This document shows, one piece after another, positions 24,848 through 32,189 of a stretch of DNA of 32,189 bases. Under the pieces are notes generated by a model. That model did not search any database. It was not told where the DNA came from and saw only the letters and a program-made list of their open reading frames with translations. Both the position numbers and the translations under genes were made by a program. Every line of letters begins with the position of its first letter. Position 1 is the stretch's first letter. The stretch covers positions 1-32,189 of the forward strand of contig CALBST010000284.1 in NCBI GenBank assembly GCA_937967425.1, read 5' to 3'. Origin of the DNA: an uncultured Caulobacteraceae bacterium (GTDB taxonomy: Bacteria > Pseudomonadota > Alphaproteobacteria > Caulobacterales > TH1-2).

Positions 24848-25348
24848 TCACTTCGAAGCCCCCACGGTGAATTTCTTGAACCGCCGCGCCACTTCTTCGT
24901 ACACGGGCCGCTTGAACGGTATGACCAGTTCCGGCGCGCTATCGAGCGTCGCCCAACGCCAATCTACAAACTCAGGCGTATGGGTATCCAGTCTAATATC
25001 TGAGTCACGTCCCTTGAAGCGGAACGCGAACCACTTTTGCCGTTGCCCCAAATAGCGCCCACGCGGTTTCATTTTCGTGCGCACGTCGATGGGGAAATCG
25101 TAATAAAACCAGTCTGGCGTTTCTTCGAGCAGTTCGGCGTGTGCTGCCCTTACGCCAATCTCCTCTTCAAGTTCGCGATACGCTGCGTCGGCGGCCTTCT
25201 CGCCGCGATCGACGCCGCCTTGCGGCATTTGCCACTGATACGGGCCTTCGGTCGCTACGCGCTTGCCGAGAAATACCAGGCCGTTCTCATGGAACAGCGC
25301 CAGGCCGACATTCGGGCGATAGAGCTTCGGATCGTGCGATGTGTTCAT
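24848..25348 (-). CDS. rppH: RNA pyrophosphohydrolase (Nudix)
   Basis: A 166-residue Nudix hydrolase that removes pyrophosphate from the 5' end of mRNA and so opens it to RNase E decay. The Nudix box spans residues 44-66 and holds GGVDRGEKAADAAYREL with EEEIGV after it, which satisfies the G-x5-E-x7-RE-x2-EE-x-G pattern. The N-terminal LYRPNVGLALF and QWQMPQGG, and the later RYLGQRQKWFAFRF, are typical of RppH and distinguish it from other Nudix enzymes. The ATG overlaps the stop of the upstream deacetylase-like gene (ATGA, 25345-25348), so the two are coupled. Confidence 0.95.
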   Translation of the reverse strand: MNTSHDPKLYRPNVGLALFHENGLVFLGKRVATEGPYQWQMPQGGVDRGEKAADAAYRELEEEIGVRAAHAELLEETPDWFYYDFPIDVRTKMKPRGRYLGQRQKWFAFRFKGRDSDIRLDTHTPEFVDWRWATLDSAPELVIPFKRPVYEEVARRFKKFTVGASK

Positions 25349-26601
25349 CGGCGCGCGGCGCGTGCGTTGAGCACGGCCGAGGCTGGCGCCAATTGATATC
25401 CGCGCGATTCCACATCGCGCGCCCAGCGGCCGACTTGCTCCATAGTCACAGGATACGCAAAGCCGGCGCCGATCGCGCTCTGATTCTGCAGCGCGAGGGC
25501 CTCAAGATTCAGCAATTGATCGTCGATCGCATCGGCTTCACGGCGCGCGTCGATGATCCGATCAGCCGCGGTAATGGGAAGTTGCGCGCGCTGCGCTTCA
25601 ACGCTGAGCGCCGTGCGCTGGCCGATGCCGGACGAAATGAAGACAAGCCCGCGGCGGCGCAGGGCTTGTGTTATCGGCGCCGATGCCTGCGCCGATGTGG
25701 CAAAGCGTGCGCCTTGGTAATTGGTCACGCCGAAATAGCCGGCGCCGCGCGAAAGCAATTGCTCAAGCCGCGAGACGTTCTGCTGCGCCGGCGCCGAGGC
25801 AAGTAAAGTTTGCGGTCCGGTATCGTCGGCGTCCGGATCGAACGGCTCCATCGGCAGTTCGAGCATCACCTCGTGTCCGCGCGCGCGGGCGCGGTCGATC
25901 CACGATTGCAGGTTTTGCGCATAGGGCACGAACGAAAGCGTCACCTCCGCCGGCAGCTCATCAATCGCTTGCGTTGTGGCGTTGGCGTTGAAGCCAAGCC
26001 CACCGATGATGATGGCGACCTTCGGGCGGCCCTGTTGTGGTGTGAACGGGCGCGCATAGGCCTGGGCCGGCGTGCGTCCATTGGCGGCGATGATCGGCAG
26101 CGGGCCATTGGGGCCGTTCTCAAACAGGCCGGCGAGCGGCGCGCGCGGCAATGGCGGCGAGGGCGGGCGATTGCTATTCGGCGCCGGCTGCGCCTCGACG
26201 ACCGCGACGCGCAATTCGCCGTTGGAATCAATTTCGCCGTACTCGCCGGTCTGCGGCAGCTCCTCGATGCCGAACATCTGCATCTCTACGCCCTCTTCAG
26301 CGGCGTCTGAGAACGAAATGCGTGGCGCATTGGCTTCAGCGTTGGTCGGCGCGAGCGAGATGGTGCGGCGCGGGCCCGCCGCGCTCGGATCGCCGAAGAA
26401 TTGCACAGCCCCGAACGCACCGACGGCGAGCACGCCGACGAAGGCGAACGCGACGGTCCGGTGGTTGAGTTGCGGTAGGCGTCGCGCTGGCTTGGTTGGT
26501 TGTTTCGGCGCGAAGCCCCGCATGTTCACGCGCGGGCGAATCATCGCGGCGAGAATCGCTGAATTCGCACCAGCCGTCACTAGGACGGCTGGGCGTTTCA
26601 C
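25345..26601 (-). CDS. Divergent polysaccharide deacetylase (YibQ/DUF610 family)
   Basis: A protein of up to 418 residues, inner-membrane anchored with a periplasmic domain. A basic N-terminus leads to one helix (TVAFAFVGVLAVGAFGAVQF, about 49-68), then a Pro/Asn-rich linker, and the deacetylase-like barrel from KVAIIIGGLGFNANATTQAI (about 208) on. The barrel lacks the usual metal-binding Asp/His set of NodB enzymes, as known for this 'divergent' group; SFVPYAQNLQSWIDRARARG and HEVMLELPMEP are family features. The partner gene ctpA upstream and envC beyond it point to cell-wall remodelling. The start is unsure: GTG at 26601 and ATGs at 26544 and 26523 all lack a good ribosome site, and the last two would leave a shorter, still basic N-terminus. 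Confidence 0.85.
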   Translation of the reverse strand: MKRPAVLVTAGANSAILAAMIRPRVNMRGFAPKQPTKPARRLPQLNHRTVAFAFVGVLAVGAFGAVQFFGDPSAAGPRRTISLAPTNAEANAPRISFSDAAEEGVEMQMFGIEELPQTGEYGEIDSNGELRVAVVEAQPAPNSNRPPSPPLPRAPLAGLFENGPNGPLPIIAANGRTPAQAYARPFTPQQGRPKVAIIIGGLGFNANATTQAIDELPAEVTLSFVPYAQNLQSWIDRARARGHEVMLELPMEPFDPDADDTGPQTLLASAPAQQNVSRLEQLLSRGAGYFGVTNYQGARFATSAQASAPITQALRRRGLVFISSGIGQRTALSVEAQRAQLPITAADRIIDARREADAIDDQLLNLEALALQNQSAIGAGFAYPVTMEQVGRWARDVESRGYQLAPASAVLNARAARR

Positions 26602-26603
26602 AT

Positions 26604-26624
26604 TGATTTACGAGAGGTAAATCA
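26604..26624. repeat. 8-bp inverted repeat between ctpA and the deacetylase-like gene
   Basis: tgatttac (26604-26611) and gtaaatca (26617-26624) pair exactly over a 5-base loop, 2 bases past the ctpA stop and 2 bases before the GTG at 26601. In mRNA it would lie next to that start and could reduce its use or set the ratio of the two proteins. Confidence 0.5.
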
Positions 26625-26626
26625 GC

Positions 26627-27946
26627 TTAGCCGGCGCGGGCGCGGAGTCGTTCCGCAACCGTGCCCTGACGCAGGAACTCCATTGCGCGGCGGAGCTGAT
26701 AGTCGTCCTCAGCGTTCCAGCCTTCCGGCGGCTGATCGTCCGGAATGTGCGCGGCGCGGCGGTGCGCGCCCGATTCGTTGTCGAGCGCGTTCGGCAGGTC
26801 CTCTTCCGACACGGCGAGGCGTTGCAGACGCTCGACCTCCGCGGCGTCGATGCGGCGCGACGCGACTTCAATATCCGGCGTGATGCCAGCGCCCTGGATC
26901 GAGCGGCCAGCCGGCGTGTAGTAGCGCGCCGTGGTCAGGCGCAGCGCGCCGTCACGGCCGCCCTGCAGCGGGATCACTGTCTGCACCGAGCCTTTGCCGA
27001 AACTATCGACGCCGACAATAAGCGCGCGGTTGCGATCTTGAAGCGCGCCCGCAACGATCTCGGCGGCCGAGGCCGAGGCTCCGTTGATCAGCACCACCAC
27101 CGGCACGCCGGCGAGATCGTCGCCGCGGCGGGCGTTGTAGCGTTGCACGTCTTCCGGCTGGCGGCCGCGGGTCGAAACCACTTCGCCGCCATCAAGGAAC
27201 GCATCCGAGACTTCGATCGCCTGATCAAGCAGTCCGCCTGGGTTGTTACGCAGATCGACGACGACGCCGCGCAGGCGGCCGGCCGTATCGCGCTTTACTT
27301 GGCGGATGGCGTCCTGAAGCATTGAACCGGTGCGCTCATTGAACGTCGAGATGCGGATGACGCCGATGTCGCCGCCTTCAACCCGCGCCGTGACTGCGCG
27401 CACGTTGATGGTTTCCCGCGTTAGCGTGACGTCGAACGGATCGGTGCCATCGCGGGCGACCGTGATCGTGATCTCGGTGCCGGCCTCGCCGCGCATCCGC
27501 GTGACGGCTTCGTTCAGGGTGAGGCCAACGATGCTCTCGCCGTTGATGGCGGTCAGGTAGTCGCCGGCCAGGATGCCGGCGCGCGCAGCGGGCGTGCCGT
27601 CGATCGGGGAAACAACTTTCACCACGCCTTCTTCGCTGGTGACCTCGATGCCCAGCCCGCCGTACTCGCCGCGGGTCTGGCTTTGCATTTCGCGATAATC
27701 TTCCGCGTTCATGTACGAGGAGTGCGGATCCAGCGAGGAGAGCATGCCTTGGATGGCGGCTTCCATCGCCTGCTGTTCGTCGATCTCGACGACGTAATCC
27801 TGCTCAACGCGCGCCAGCACGTCGGCGAAAAGTTCCAACTGACGGTAAATATCGCCGTTATTGCGATCGTCGGGAGCGGACCAAGCGAGAGCGCCTACCA
27901 GAGCTGCGGCGCCTGCCATCGGCGCCAGGATCCAAGCTAAGCGCAT
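26627..27946 (-). CDS. ctpA: Carboxyl-terminal processing protease (S41)
   Basis: A 439-residue periplasmic serine protease that trims or degrades proteins from the C-terminus, often cell-wall hydrolases. A signal anchor (MRLAWILAPMAGAAALVGAL) is followed by the conserved LDPHSSYM (72-79), a PDZ domain (about 95-180) and the catalytic domain. Active residues follow the fixed family spacing: S293 (NGASASAAEIVAGAL), K318 (SFGKGSVQT) and Q322. DLRNNPGGLL (231-240) is intact. ATG at 27946 with GGGGAG upstream. It lies between envC and the deacetylase-like gene, the usual alphaproteobacterial order; in this setting CtpA is thought to control wall hydrolases. Confidence 0.95.
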   Translation of the reverse strand: MRLAWILAPMAGAAALVGALAWSAPDDRNNGDIYRQLELFADVLARVEQDYVVEIDEQQAMEAAIQGMLSSLDPHSSYMNAEDYREMQSQTRGEYGGLGIEVTSEEGVVKVVSPIDGTPAARAGILAGDYLTAINGESIVGLTLNEAVTRMRGEAGTEITITVARDGTDPFDVTLTRETINVRAVTARVEGGDIGVIRISTFNERTGSMLQDAIRQVKRDTAGRLRGVVVDLRNNPGGLLDQAIEVSDAFLDGGEVVSTRGRQPEDVQRYNARRGDDLAGVPVVVLINGASASAAEIVAGALQDRNRALIVGVDSFGKGSVQTVIPLQGGRDGALRLTTARYYTPAGRSIQGAGITPDIEVASRRIDAAEVERLQRLAVSEEDLPNALDNESGAHRRAAHIPDDQPPEGWNAEDDYQLRRAMEFLRQGTVAERLRARAG

Positions 27947-27980
27947 TTCTTACTCCCCGGGTCGTCCTGCCCGATTCGCG

Positions 27981-29126
27981 TTAACCGGCTCGTACGCCAG
28001 CCTCCGCAGTAAGGCCACGCGCGCTAAGCCAACGTCCAGGATCGACCGGCTGGTCTCCCCGGCGCACTTCTACATACAATTCCGGCGCCGAAGCGGCGGT
28101 CGCTGCCATTTGTCCGACAGTTTGCCCCGCCCGAACCGTCTCACCGACTCGGACGTTGATGGCGTCCAAGCCGGTCAGAACGAGAGCGTAACCACCATCC
28201 AGATTGAGGATCAACACGTTTCCGTAGCTTCTAAAGCTTCCGGCATAGGCGACCTCACCGGACGCGGGAGAAACTACCTGAGCGCCCGAAATCGTACGCA
28301 CGGTAACGCCTTGCGCAGCTGGGCCTCCTGCCTGGCGGGAGCCATAGTTTCGCGTGATCTGGCCAGGCGCCGGAGCGACCCAGGCGGCCGGAATGACGTT
28401 CGGGCCGGCCGGAGGCGTTGTTGTTTGCTGGCGTCGTCTCGCGCGCTCCACGCTCTGTGCGAGTTCCCTTAGCGTGCGTGCCTCGGCGGTGAGCTGACGG
28501 ACTCGCCGCTCAGCGGCGGTCGCTTCGCGGGCGAGGCGCGTCTGAGCCGAACGCTGTTGGGCTAGCATGTTGACGATGTCGCCGCGTTCCTGAGCGATCG
28601 CGGCCTGCGCGTCGGCCAGCAGGCTTTGCTCGGTGGTGATAGCGGTTTCGTCCTGGCGGGCGAGGGCAAGCGCCAGGGCGCTGCGGCGTTGCTCGGCCTG
28701 ATAAGCCGGCGCCAGTGCGCGCGCGATAATGCCGGCGCGGACGGCGCGCGGCTCGACCCGGCGTTGGGCGAAGGCGGCGGCGATCACCGAGGATTCGAAG
28801 GCGCTACGGGCGCGAGTTTCTGCGCCGGTCTCTGCGGCTATCCGATCTTGTACACTCGCCAACCGTTCGCGTGCGGCATTGGCGGCGGCTTCGGCTTCTT
28901 GGCGGCGGCGGGTTGCTTCGACGAGGCGGGTATCGAGCGCGCGAACCTCTCGCTGAGCCGTGGCGGCTTGCGCGCGCAGCCGTTCAGCGCGCGCGGCCTC
29001 GGCGCGGCGATCGCGTTCGGCTTGGGCGACCGTGCGTTGGGTTTGGGCGTCTGCCGTCCCTATGAGGAGCGCGAGCGTTGCCGCAAATGCGGCCAGCACC
29101 CGGGCGCGTTTTGCGCCTCGTGCCAT
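27981..29126 (-). CDS. envC: Murein hydrolase activator EnvC (degenerate LytM domain)
   Basis: A 381-residue periplasmic protein that activates peptidoglycan amidases at the septum. A signal peptide ends near TADA (residue 27). A long Arg/Ala/Glu-rich coiled coil runs from about 30 to 235 (for example AERDRRAEAARAERLRAQAA and later repeats). The C-terminal LytM/M23 domain (about 260-365) keeps the fold (VVSPASGEVAYAG, YGNVLILNLDGGYALVLTG, VRAGQTVGQM) but has no metal ligands: the usual H-x3-D is VTVRT-like, and the last H-x-H is replaced in ELYVEVRRG. It therefore cannot cut peptidoglycan itself, which fits EnvC. ATG at 29126. Gene order with rlmH and ctpA is standard. Confidence 0.92.
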   Translation of the reverse strand: MARGAKRARVLAAFAATLALLIGTADAQTQRTVAQAERDRRAEAARAERLRAQAATAQREVRALDTRLVEATRRRQEAEAAANAARERLASVQDRIAAETGAETRARSAFESSVIAAAFAQRRVEPRAVRAGIIARALAPAYQAEQRRSALALALARQDETAITTEQSLLADAQAAIAQERGDIVNMLAQQRSAQTRLAREATAAERRVRQLTAEARTLRELAQSVERARRRQQTTTPPAGPNVIPAAWVAPAPGQITRNYGSRQAGGPAAQGVTVRTISGAQVVSPASGEVAYAGSFRSYGNVLILNLDGGYALVLTGLDAINVRVGETVRAGQTVGQMAATAASAPELYVEVRRGDQPVDPGRWLSARGLTAEAGVRAG

Positions 29127-29154
29127 GTCACCACCACCATATCGTCCGGAATCT

Positions 29155-29625
29155 TCAGTCCCGGTGATACGGAGTAGAGCAGAGTATCGTCACAGCCCGG
29201 TAAACTTGCTCGGAAATCATCACCCGAACGAGCCTGTGCGGCCAGGTTTGGCGGCCAAAAGCCAGCTTTTCGTCAGCGTTATCCTTAACGCCCTGTGAAG
29301 CGCCATCAGCACCGCCGATCCAGAACGTCGTGCAGGCAACGCCATCATCGCGCCAGCGCGCGAGCTTTTCGGCGAGTTGGCGCGAGGTCCATTCGGCGCC
29401 GCGTTCATCGAGCAGGATTTTGCGTGCGTCGTCCGGCGTTGCTTTGAACAGCGCGACAGCTTCGGCGCGCATATCGCCCGGCGGCTTGCCTTCGACTTCA
29501 ACGAGATCGAATCCCTTGAAGCCAATCTGACGGCCCGCCTGCGTAGCGCGCTGCAGATAGTCGACGGTCATTGCCGCTTCTGGCCCGTCGCGCAGACGGC
29601 CAACAGCGGCGACGATCACGCGCAA
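29155..29625 (-). CDS. rlmH: 23S rRNA pseudouridine-1915 N3-methyltransferase
   Basis: A 156-residue SPOUT methyltransferase that acts on the assembled 70S ribosome at helix 69. The N-terminal RVIVAAVGRLRDGPEAAM and DYLQRA are typical. The SAM-binding trefoil knot shows KILLDERGAEWTSRQLAEKL and TTFWIGGADGAS, and the protein ends EQVYRAVTILCSTPYHRD, with the conserved Y-H-R-D terminus. The family length is met exactly. The start is TTG at 29625, 3 bases after the rsfS stop; a GTG two codons later would remove conserved residues. It lies in one transcript with rsfS and nadD. Confidence 0.95.
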   Translation of the reverse strand: MRVIVAAVGRLRDGPEAAMTVDYLQRATQAGRQIGFKGFDLVEVEGKPPGDMRAEAVALFKATPDDARKILLDERGAEWTSRQLAEKLARWRDDGVACTTFWIGGADGASQGVKDNADEKLAFGRQTWPHRLVRVMISEQVYRAVTILCSTPYHRD

Positions 29626-29628
29626 GGC

Positions 29629-30042
29629 TTAGCTCTGCTGCGAGTCAGGCGTCGCGCCCGCCCAGATCTTCTCGATGTTGTAGAAGGAGCGGACTTCGGG
29701 ACGGAACAGGTGGATCACGACGTCGCCCGCGTCCACCAGCACCCAATCGCCCTGTGGCAGACCCTCGACGCGCACGTCTTTAACGCCGGCGTCCTTGAGC
29801 TGGCGCATGACGTGATCCGCCAGCGCGCCAACGTGCCGCGACGAACGGCCGGACGCCACAACGAGCATGTCAGCGAAGGAAGATTTGCCGCGAATGTCGA
29901 TGGCGAGGATGTCCTCGGCCTTGTCGTCTTCGAGCGATGTCAGCACCACCTTAGTGGCCGCTTCGACATCGATGCCGGGGGCAGGCCGGTTGGCTGCGCG
30001 CGGCTTGGCTCCGGCTTTAGCGGCGGCCGGTGCGCGTTTCAT
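29629..30042 (-). CDS. rsfS: Ribosomal silencing factor RsfS
   Basis: A 137-residue protein that binds L14 of the large subunit and blocks subunit joining under starvation. The domain starts at about residue 27 with VVLTSLEDDKAEDILAIDI, then SSFADMLVVASGRSSRHVGALAD, the signature GDWVLVDAGDVVIHLFRPEVRSFYNIEKIW near the end. The first 25 residues (Lys/Ala/Pro-rich) are an extra disordered tail. ATG at 30042. The rsfS-rlmH pair is conserved across bacteria. 51 bases separate it from nadD. Confidence 0.95.
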   Translation of the reverse strand: MKRAPAAAKAGAKPRAANRPAPGIDVEAATKVVLTSLEDDKAEDILAIDIRGKSSFADMLVVASGRSSRHVGALADHVMRQLKDAGVKDVRVEGLPQGDWVLVDAGDVVIHLFRPEVRSFYNIEKIWAGATPDSQQS

Positions 30043-30093
30043 TTCAGGCGACAGGTCCTTGATCCTTCTCTGGCCCCAGACAGGGAAACGCTA

Positions 30094-30645
30094 TCACTTC
30101 CGCTTCGGTTTCGCCAACGCCGCACGCTTGCGGGAACGGATGGCTGTAGAGGATTCCCTGTGAAGTCTGGCGTTTAGGTAGATCCAGTGGCGTGGCGCGC
30201 CGAGCCTTTTGGAGGCGCCGACCCCGGGCCGGGACACGATCGCGACGGGAACGGCCTCCGCCACCTCCCGCCAGTTCCGCCATTTCCGGAAGTTGGCCAG
30301 ATTGTCGGCGCCCATGATCAGCGTGAACGCAACGCCGGGATAGAGCTGCTTCAGCGCGCGTAGCGTCTGGTAGGTGAACGCAAAGCCAAGACGCTGCTCC
30401 AAATCGGTGACGACCATCTTCGCGCCGTGCGCCTGGTTCTGCGCCGAGAGAAAGCGCTCCGCGAATGGGCTCGATTTGGCCTTGAGCGGATTTTGCGGCG
30501 AGACCAGCCACCACACGCGATCGAGCCCAAGACGCTTCAGCGCCGTTTCAGCGACGTGGGCGTGGCCCTGGTGCGCAGGATCGAAGCTGCCGCCGAACAG
30601 GCCGATCTTCATGCCGGGATAGGCGAGGGGCAGATCGCGTTTCAT
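30094..30645 (-). CDS. nadD: Nicotinate-nucleotide adenylyltransferase
   Basis: A 183-residue enzyme that joins nicotinate mononucleotide and ATP to form deamido-NAD. The nucleotidyl transfer motif is [14 protein letters not shown] (18-31), followed by [26 protein letters not shown] and the C-terminal [10 protein letters not shown]. It ends about 10 residues past SST-x-IR, shorter than E. coli NadD; a shortened end is seen in alphaproteobacterial forms. The ATG at 30645 is chosen because it overlaps the proA stop as ATGA; the ATG at 30612 would start directly at MKIGLFGG but has no ribosome site. Together with proA and proB it forms one transcript. Confidence 0.92.
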   Translation of the reverse strand: MKRDLPLAYPGMKIGLFGGSFDPAHQGHAHVAETALKRLGLDRVWWLVSPQNPLKAKSSPFAERFLSAQNQAHGAKMVVTDLEQRLGFAFTYQTLRALKQLYPGVAFTLIMGADNLANFRKWRNWREVAEAVPVAIVSRPGVGASKRLGAPRHWIYLNARLHRESSTAIRSRKRAALAKPKRK

Positions 30646-31901
30646 GGTCTGATCTGACCGTCACCGTGAACGACGTACTTGAACGTCGTCAATTGCTCGG
30701 CGCCGACCGGCCCGCGTGCATGCAAGCGGCCCGTGGCAATGCCGATCTCGCCGCCGAAGCCGAACTCGCCGCCATCGGCAAACTGGGTGGAGGCGTTGTG
30801 CAGCACGATGGCGCTATCGACCTCGCGGAGGAAGCGCGCGGCGGCTGTTGGATCTTCGGTGATGATCGACTCCGTGTGCTGCGACCCGTAGCGCGCGATG
30901 TGGGCTATGGCGGCGTCGATGCCATCGACGACGCGAACCGAGAGCATGGGCGCCAGGTATTCAGTCCGCCAATCCTCCTCGGTGGCGTCCTCCATCGTGG
31001 TGATAGCGCGCGCTGCTTCGTCGCCGCGCAGCGCACAGCCGGCATCGCGCAGCGCTGCTGCGATAGGTGGAAGCAGGGCGCTTGCAACGGCGCGGTCTAT
31101 CAACAGCGTTTCGGTTGCGCCGCAGACGGAGACGCGCCGCATCTTGGCGTTGACGACAATCGCTAGCGCTTTCGCCGGATCGGCGGCGGTGTGGACGTAG
31201 GTGTGGCAGATGCCTTCGAGGTGCGCGAACACCGGCACGCGTGCTTCATCCTGCACGCGTGCAACCAAGTTCTTGCCGCCGCGCGGGATGATCACATCGA
31301 TGGCGCCGCCGAGCCCGGCCAGCATCATGCCGACGGCGTCACGGTCTTGTGTCGGGACGAGTTGAATCGCGTCTTGGGGCAATCCGCTCGCCGCCAACGC
31401 TGTGCGGAGCTCGGTCACGATCGCTGCTGTTGTGGCCGCACTCTCCGAGCCGCCGCGAAGGATGACGGCATTGCCCGAGCGCAGCGCAAGCGCGCCGGCA
31501 TCGGCCGCGACATTGGGGCGGCTCTCGAAGATCATGCCGATCACGCCGATGGGCGTGCGCACGCGCTGGATGCGCAATCCGTTCGGGCGCGTCCATTCGG
31601 CCGTCACGGCGCCTATGGGATCCTGCTGCTGCGCGATGGTGGCGACGCCATCCGCGACGGCGCGAACACGTTCGGCGTCGAGGCGAAGACGGTCGACGTA
31701 AGCTTCCGTCAGTCCTTTGGAGAGCGCGGACTCAACCTCTCGCTCGTTCACCGCTGCAATCGCATCGACTTTGGCGCGCAGACACTCCGCCATGGCGACG
31801 AGCGCCGCCGTACGCGCATCGCTTGACGCCAAACGCAAAGCTTCCGCCGCCGCACGCGCACGGCGGCCAATCTCCAGCATCTCAGCTTCGAGCGTGCTCA
31901 T
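30642..31901 (-). CDS. proA: Gamma-glutamyl phosphate reductase
   Basis: A 419-residue NADPH-dependent enzyme that reduces glutamyl 5-phosphate to the semialdehyde, the second step of proline synthesis. It belongs to the aldehyde dehydrogenase fold. Landmarks are [15 protein letters not shown] (117-131), [17 protein letters not shown] (145-161), IPRGGKNLV and [11 protein letters not shown], and catalytic C260 in [13 protein letters not shown]. The C-terminal signature is [25 protein letters not shown] at 31901, 3 bases after the proB stop. Complete and of normal length. Confidence 0.96.
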   Translation of the reverse strand: MSTLEAEMLEIGRRARAAAEALRLASSDARTAALVAMAECLRAKVDAIAAVNEREVESALSKGLTEAYVDRLRLDAERVRAVADGVATIAQQQDPIGAVTAEWTRPNGLRIQRVRTPIGVIGMIFESRPNVAADAGALALRSGNAVILRGGSESAATTAAIVTELRTALAASGLPQDAIQLVPTQDRDAVGMMLAGLGGAIDVIIPRGGKNLVARVQDEARVPVFAHLEGICHTYVHTAADPAKALAIVVNAKMRRVSVCGATETLLIDRAVASALLPPIAAALRDAGCALRGDEAARAITTMEDATEEDWRTEYLAPMLSVRVVDGIDAAIAHIARYGSQHTESIITEDPTAAARFLREVDSAIVLHNASTQFADGGEFGFGGEIGIATGRLHARGPVGAEQLTTFKYVVHGDGQIRP

Positions 31902-31904
31902 GGC

Positions 31905-32189
31905 CTAAACTTGGGCGAGATCATCGGCATGCACCAGGGCCGGGCCGGCGTCATAGCCGAGTGTTTCTGCGATTGCCGCGCTCTTCAGCCCCTTGATGCG
32001 CGAAGCATCGCCGGCATCGTAGCGCGCCAAGCCGCGCGCCAATTCGGCGCCGGCGGATGACAAGACGCGCACGCAATCGCCCTTCTCAAACGCGCCGCGC
32101 ACTTCAACGACACCTGCGGCAAGCAAGCTTTTCCCGGCGCGGACGGCATTCGCGGCGCCATCGTCGACGACCAGCGCGCCCTGTGGCGC
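31905..32189 (-). CDS. proB: Glutamate 5-kinase, C-terminal part (PUA domain)
   Basis: The frame is open to the window edge and ends with TAG (31905-31907), giving the last 94 residues. They form the PUA domain of ProB, with [52 protein letters not shown] and the ending [18 protein letters not shown]. ProB phosphorylates glutamate, the first and feedback-inhibited step of proline synthesis. The kinase domain lies outside the window. A TTG at 32126 is internal and not the start. proA follows after 3 bases. Confidence 0.93.
   Translation of the reverse strand, partial: APQGALVVDDGAANAVRAGKSLLAAGVVEVRGAFEKGDCVRVLSSAGAELARGLARYDAGDASRIKGLKSAAIAETLGYDAGPALVHADDLAQV

Noticed and set aside
27981..29126. 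Active M23 endopeptidase
   Set aside because: The Zn-binding His/Asp residues are missing, and the coiled coil plus gene order identify EnvC.

Overview
This is a high-GC chromosomal window from an alphaproteobacterium. The best guess is Caulobacterales, close to the Hyphomonadaceae. The basis is the alphaproteobacterial block proB-proA-nadD-rsfS-rlmH-envC-ctpA-(divergent polysaccharide deacetylase)-rppH, an F1 operon in the order atpH-A-G-D-C that is separate from F0, and a PriA of unusual type. The taxonomy is inference. I see no rRNA, tRNA, insertion sequence, integrase of mobile type or CRISPR array.

Layout. Positions 1-1170 hold the end of a membrane protein and a GNAT acetyltransferase. 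Positions 1168-1676 are a gene-free, hairpin-rich stretch with a candidate structured RNA and a perfect 15-bp inverted repeat. Positions 1677-2640 hold a leftward two-gene unit, a six-helix membrane protein and a winged-helix regulator, with a perfect palindrome at its promoter. A lysine/alanine-rich histone H1-like gene with a strong terminator follows. Next come xerC and a DUF4274 protein (leftward), then priA and a short-chain dehydrogenase (rightward). Positions 8435-9919 hold a small XRE regulator facing a secreted cysteine protein, and a secreted DUF4440 protein. A leftward unit, TerC-like protein / lipoprotein / DUF1330 protein / MATE transporter, fills 9897-12941. A TrmO-like gene with a coupled unknown gene, a mini flagellar-rod-like gene and an MFS transporter with a large periplasmic insertion lead to 16310.

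Positions 16531-22835 are the F1 ATP synthase operon, and this is the most unusual part of the window. An Ohr/OsmC peroxidase gene and a 28-codon single-helix membrane peptide gene lie between atpG and atpD. Two paralogous genes of unknown function lie between atpD and atpC. All are closely packed and several are stop-start coupled, so they should be co-expressed with the ATPase subunits. A membrane-anchored metallophosphoesterase and a convergent alpha/beta hydrolase follow.

Positions 24848-32189 are the leftward housekeeping block. It covers proline synthesis (proB, proA), NAD synthesis (nadD), ribosome silencing and 23S rRNA methylation (rsfS, rlmH), cell-wall remodelling (envC, ctpA, deacetylase-like gene) and RNA 5'-end processing (rppH).
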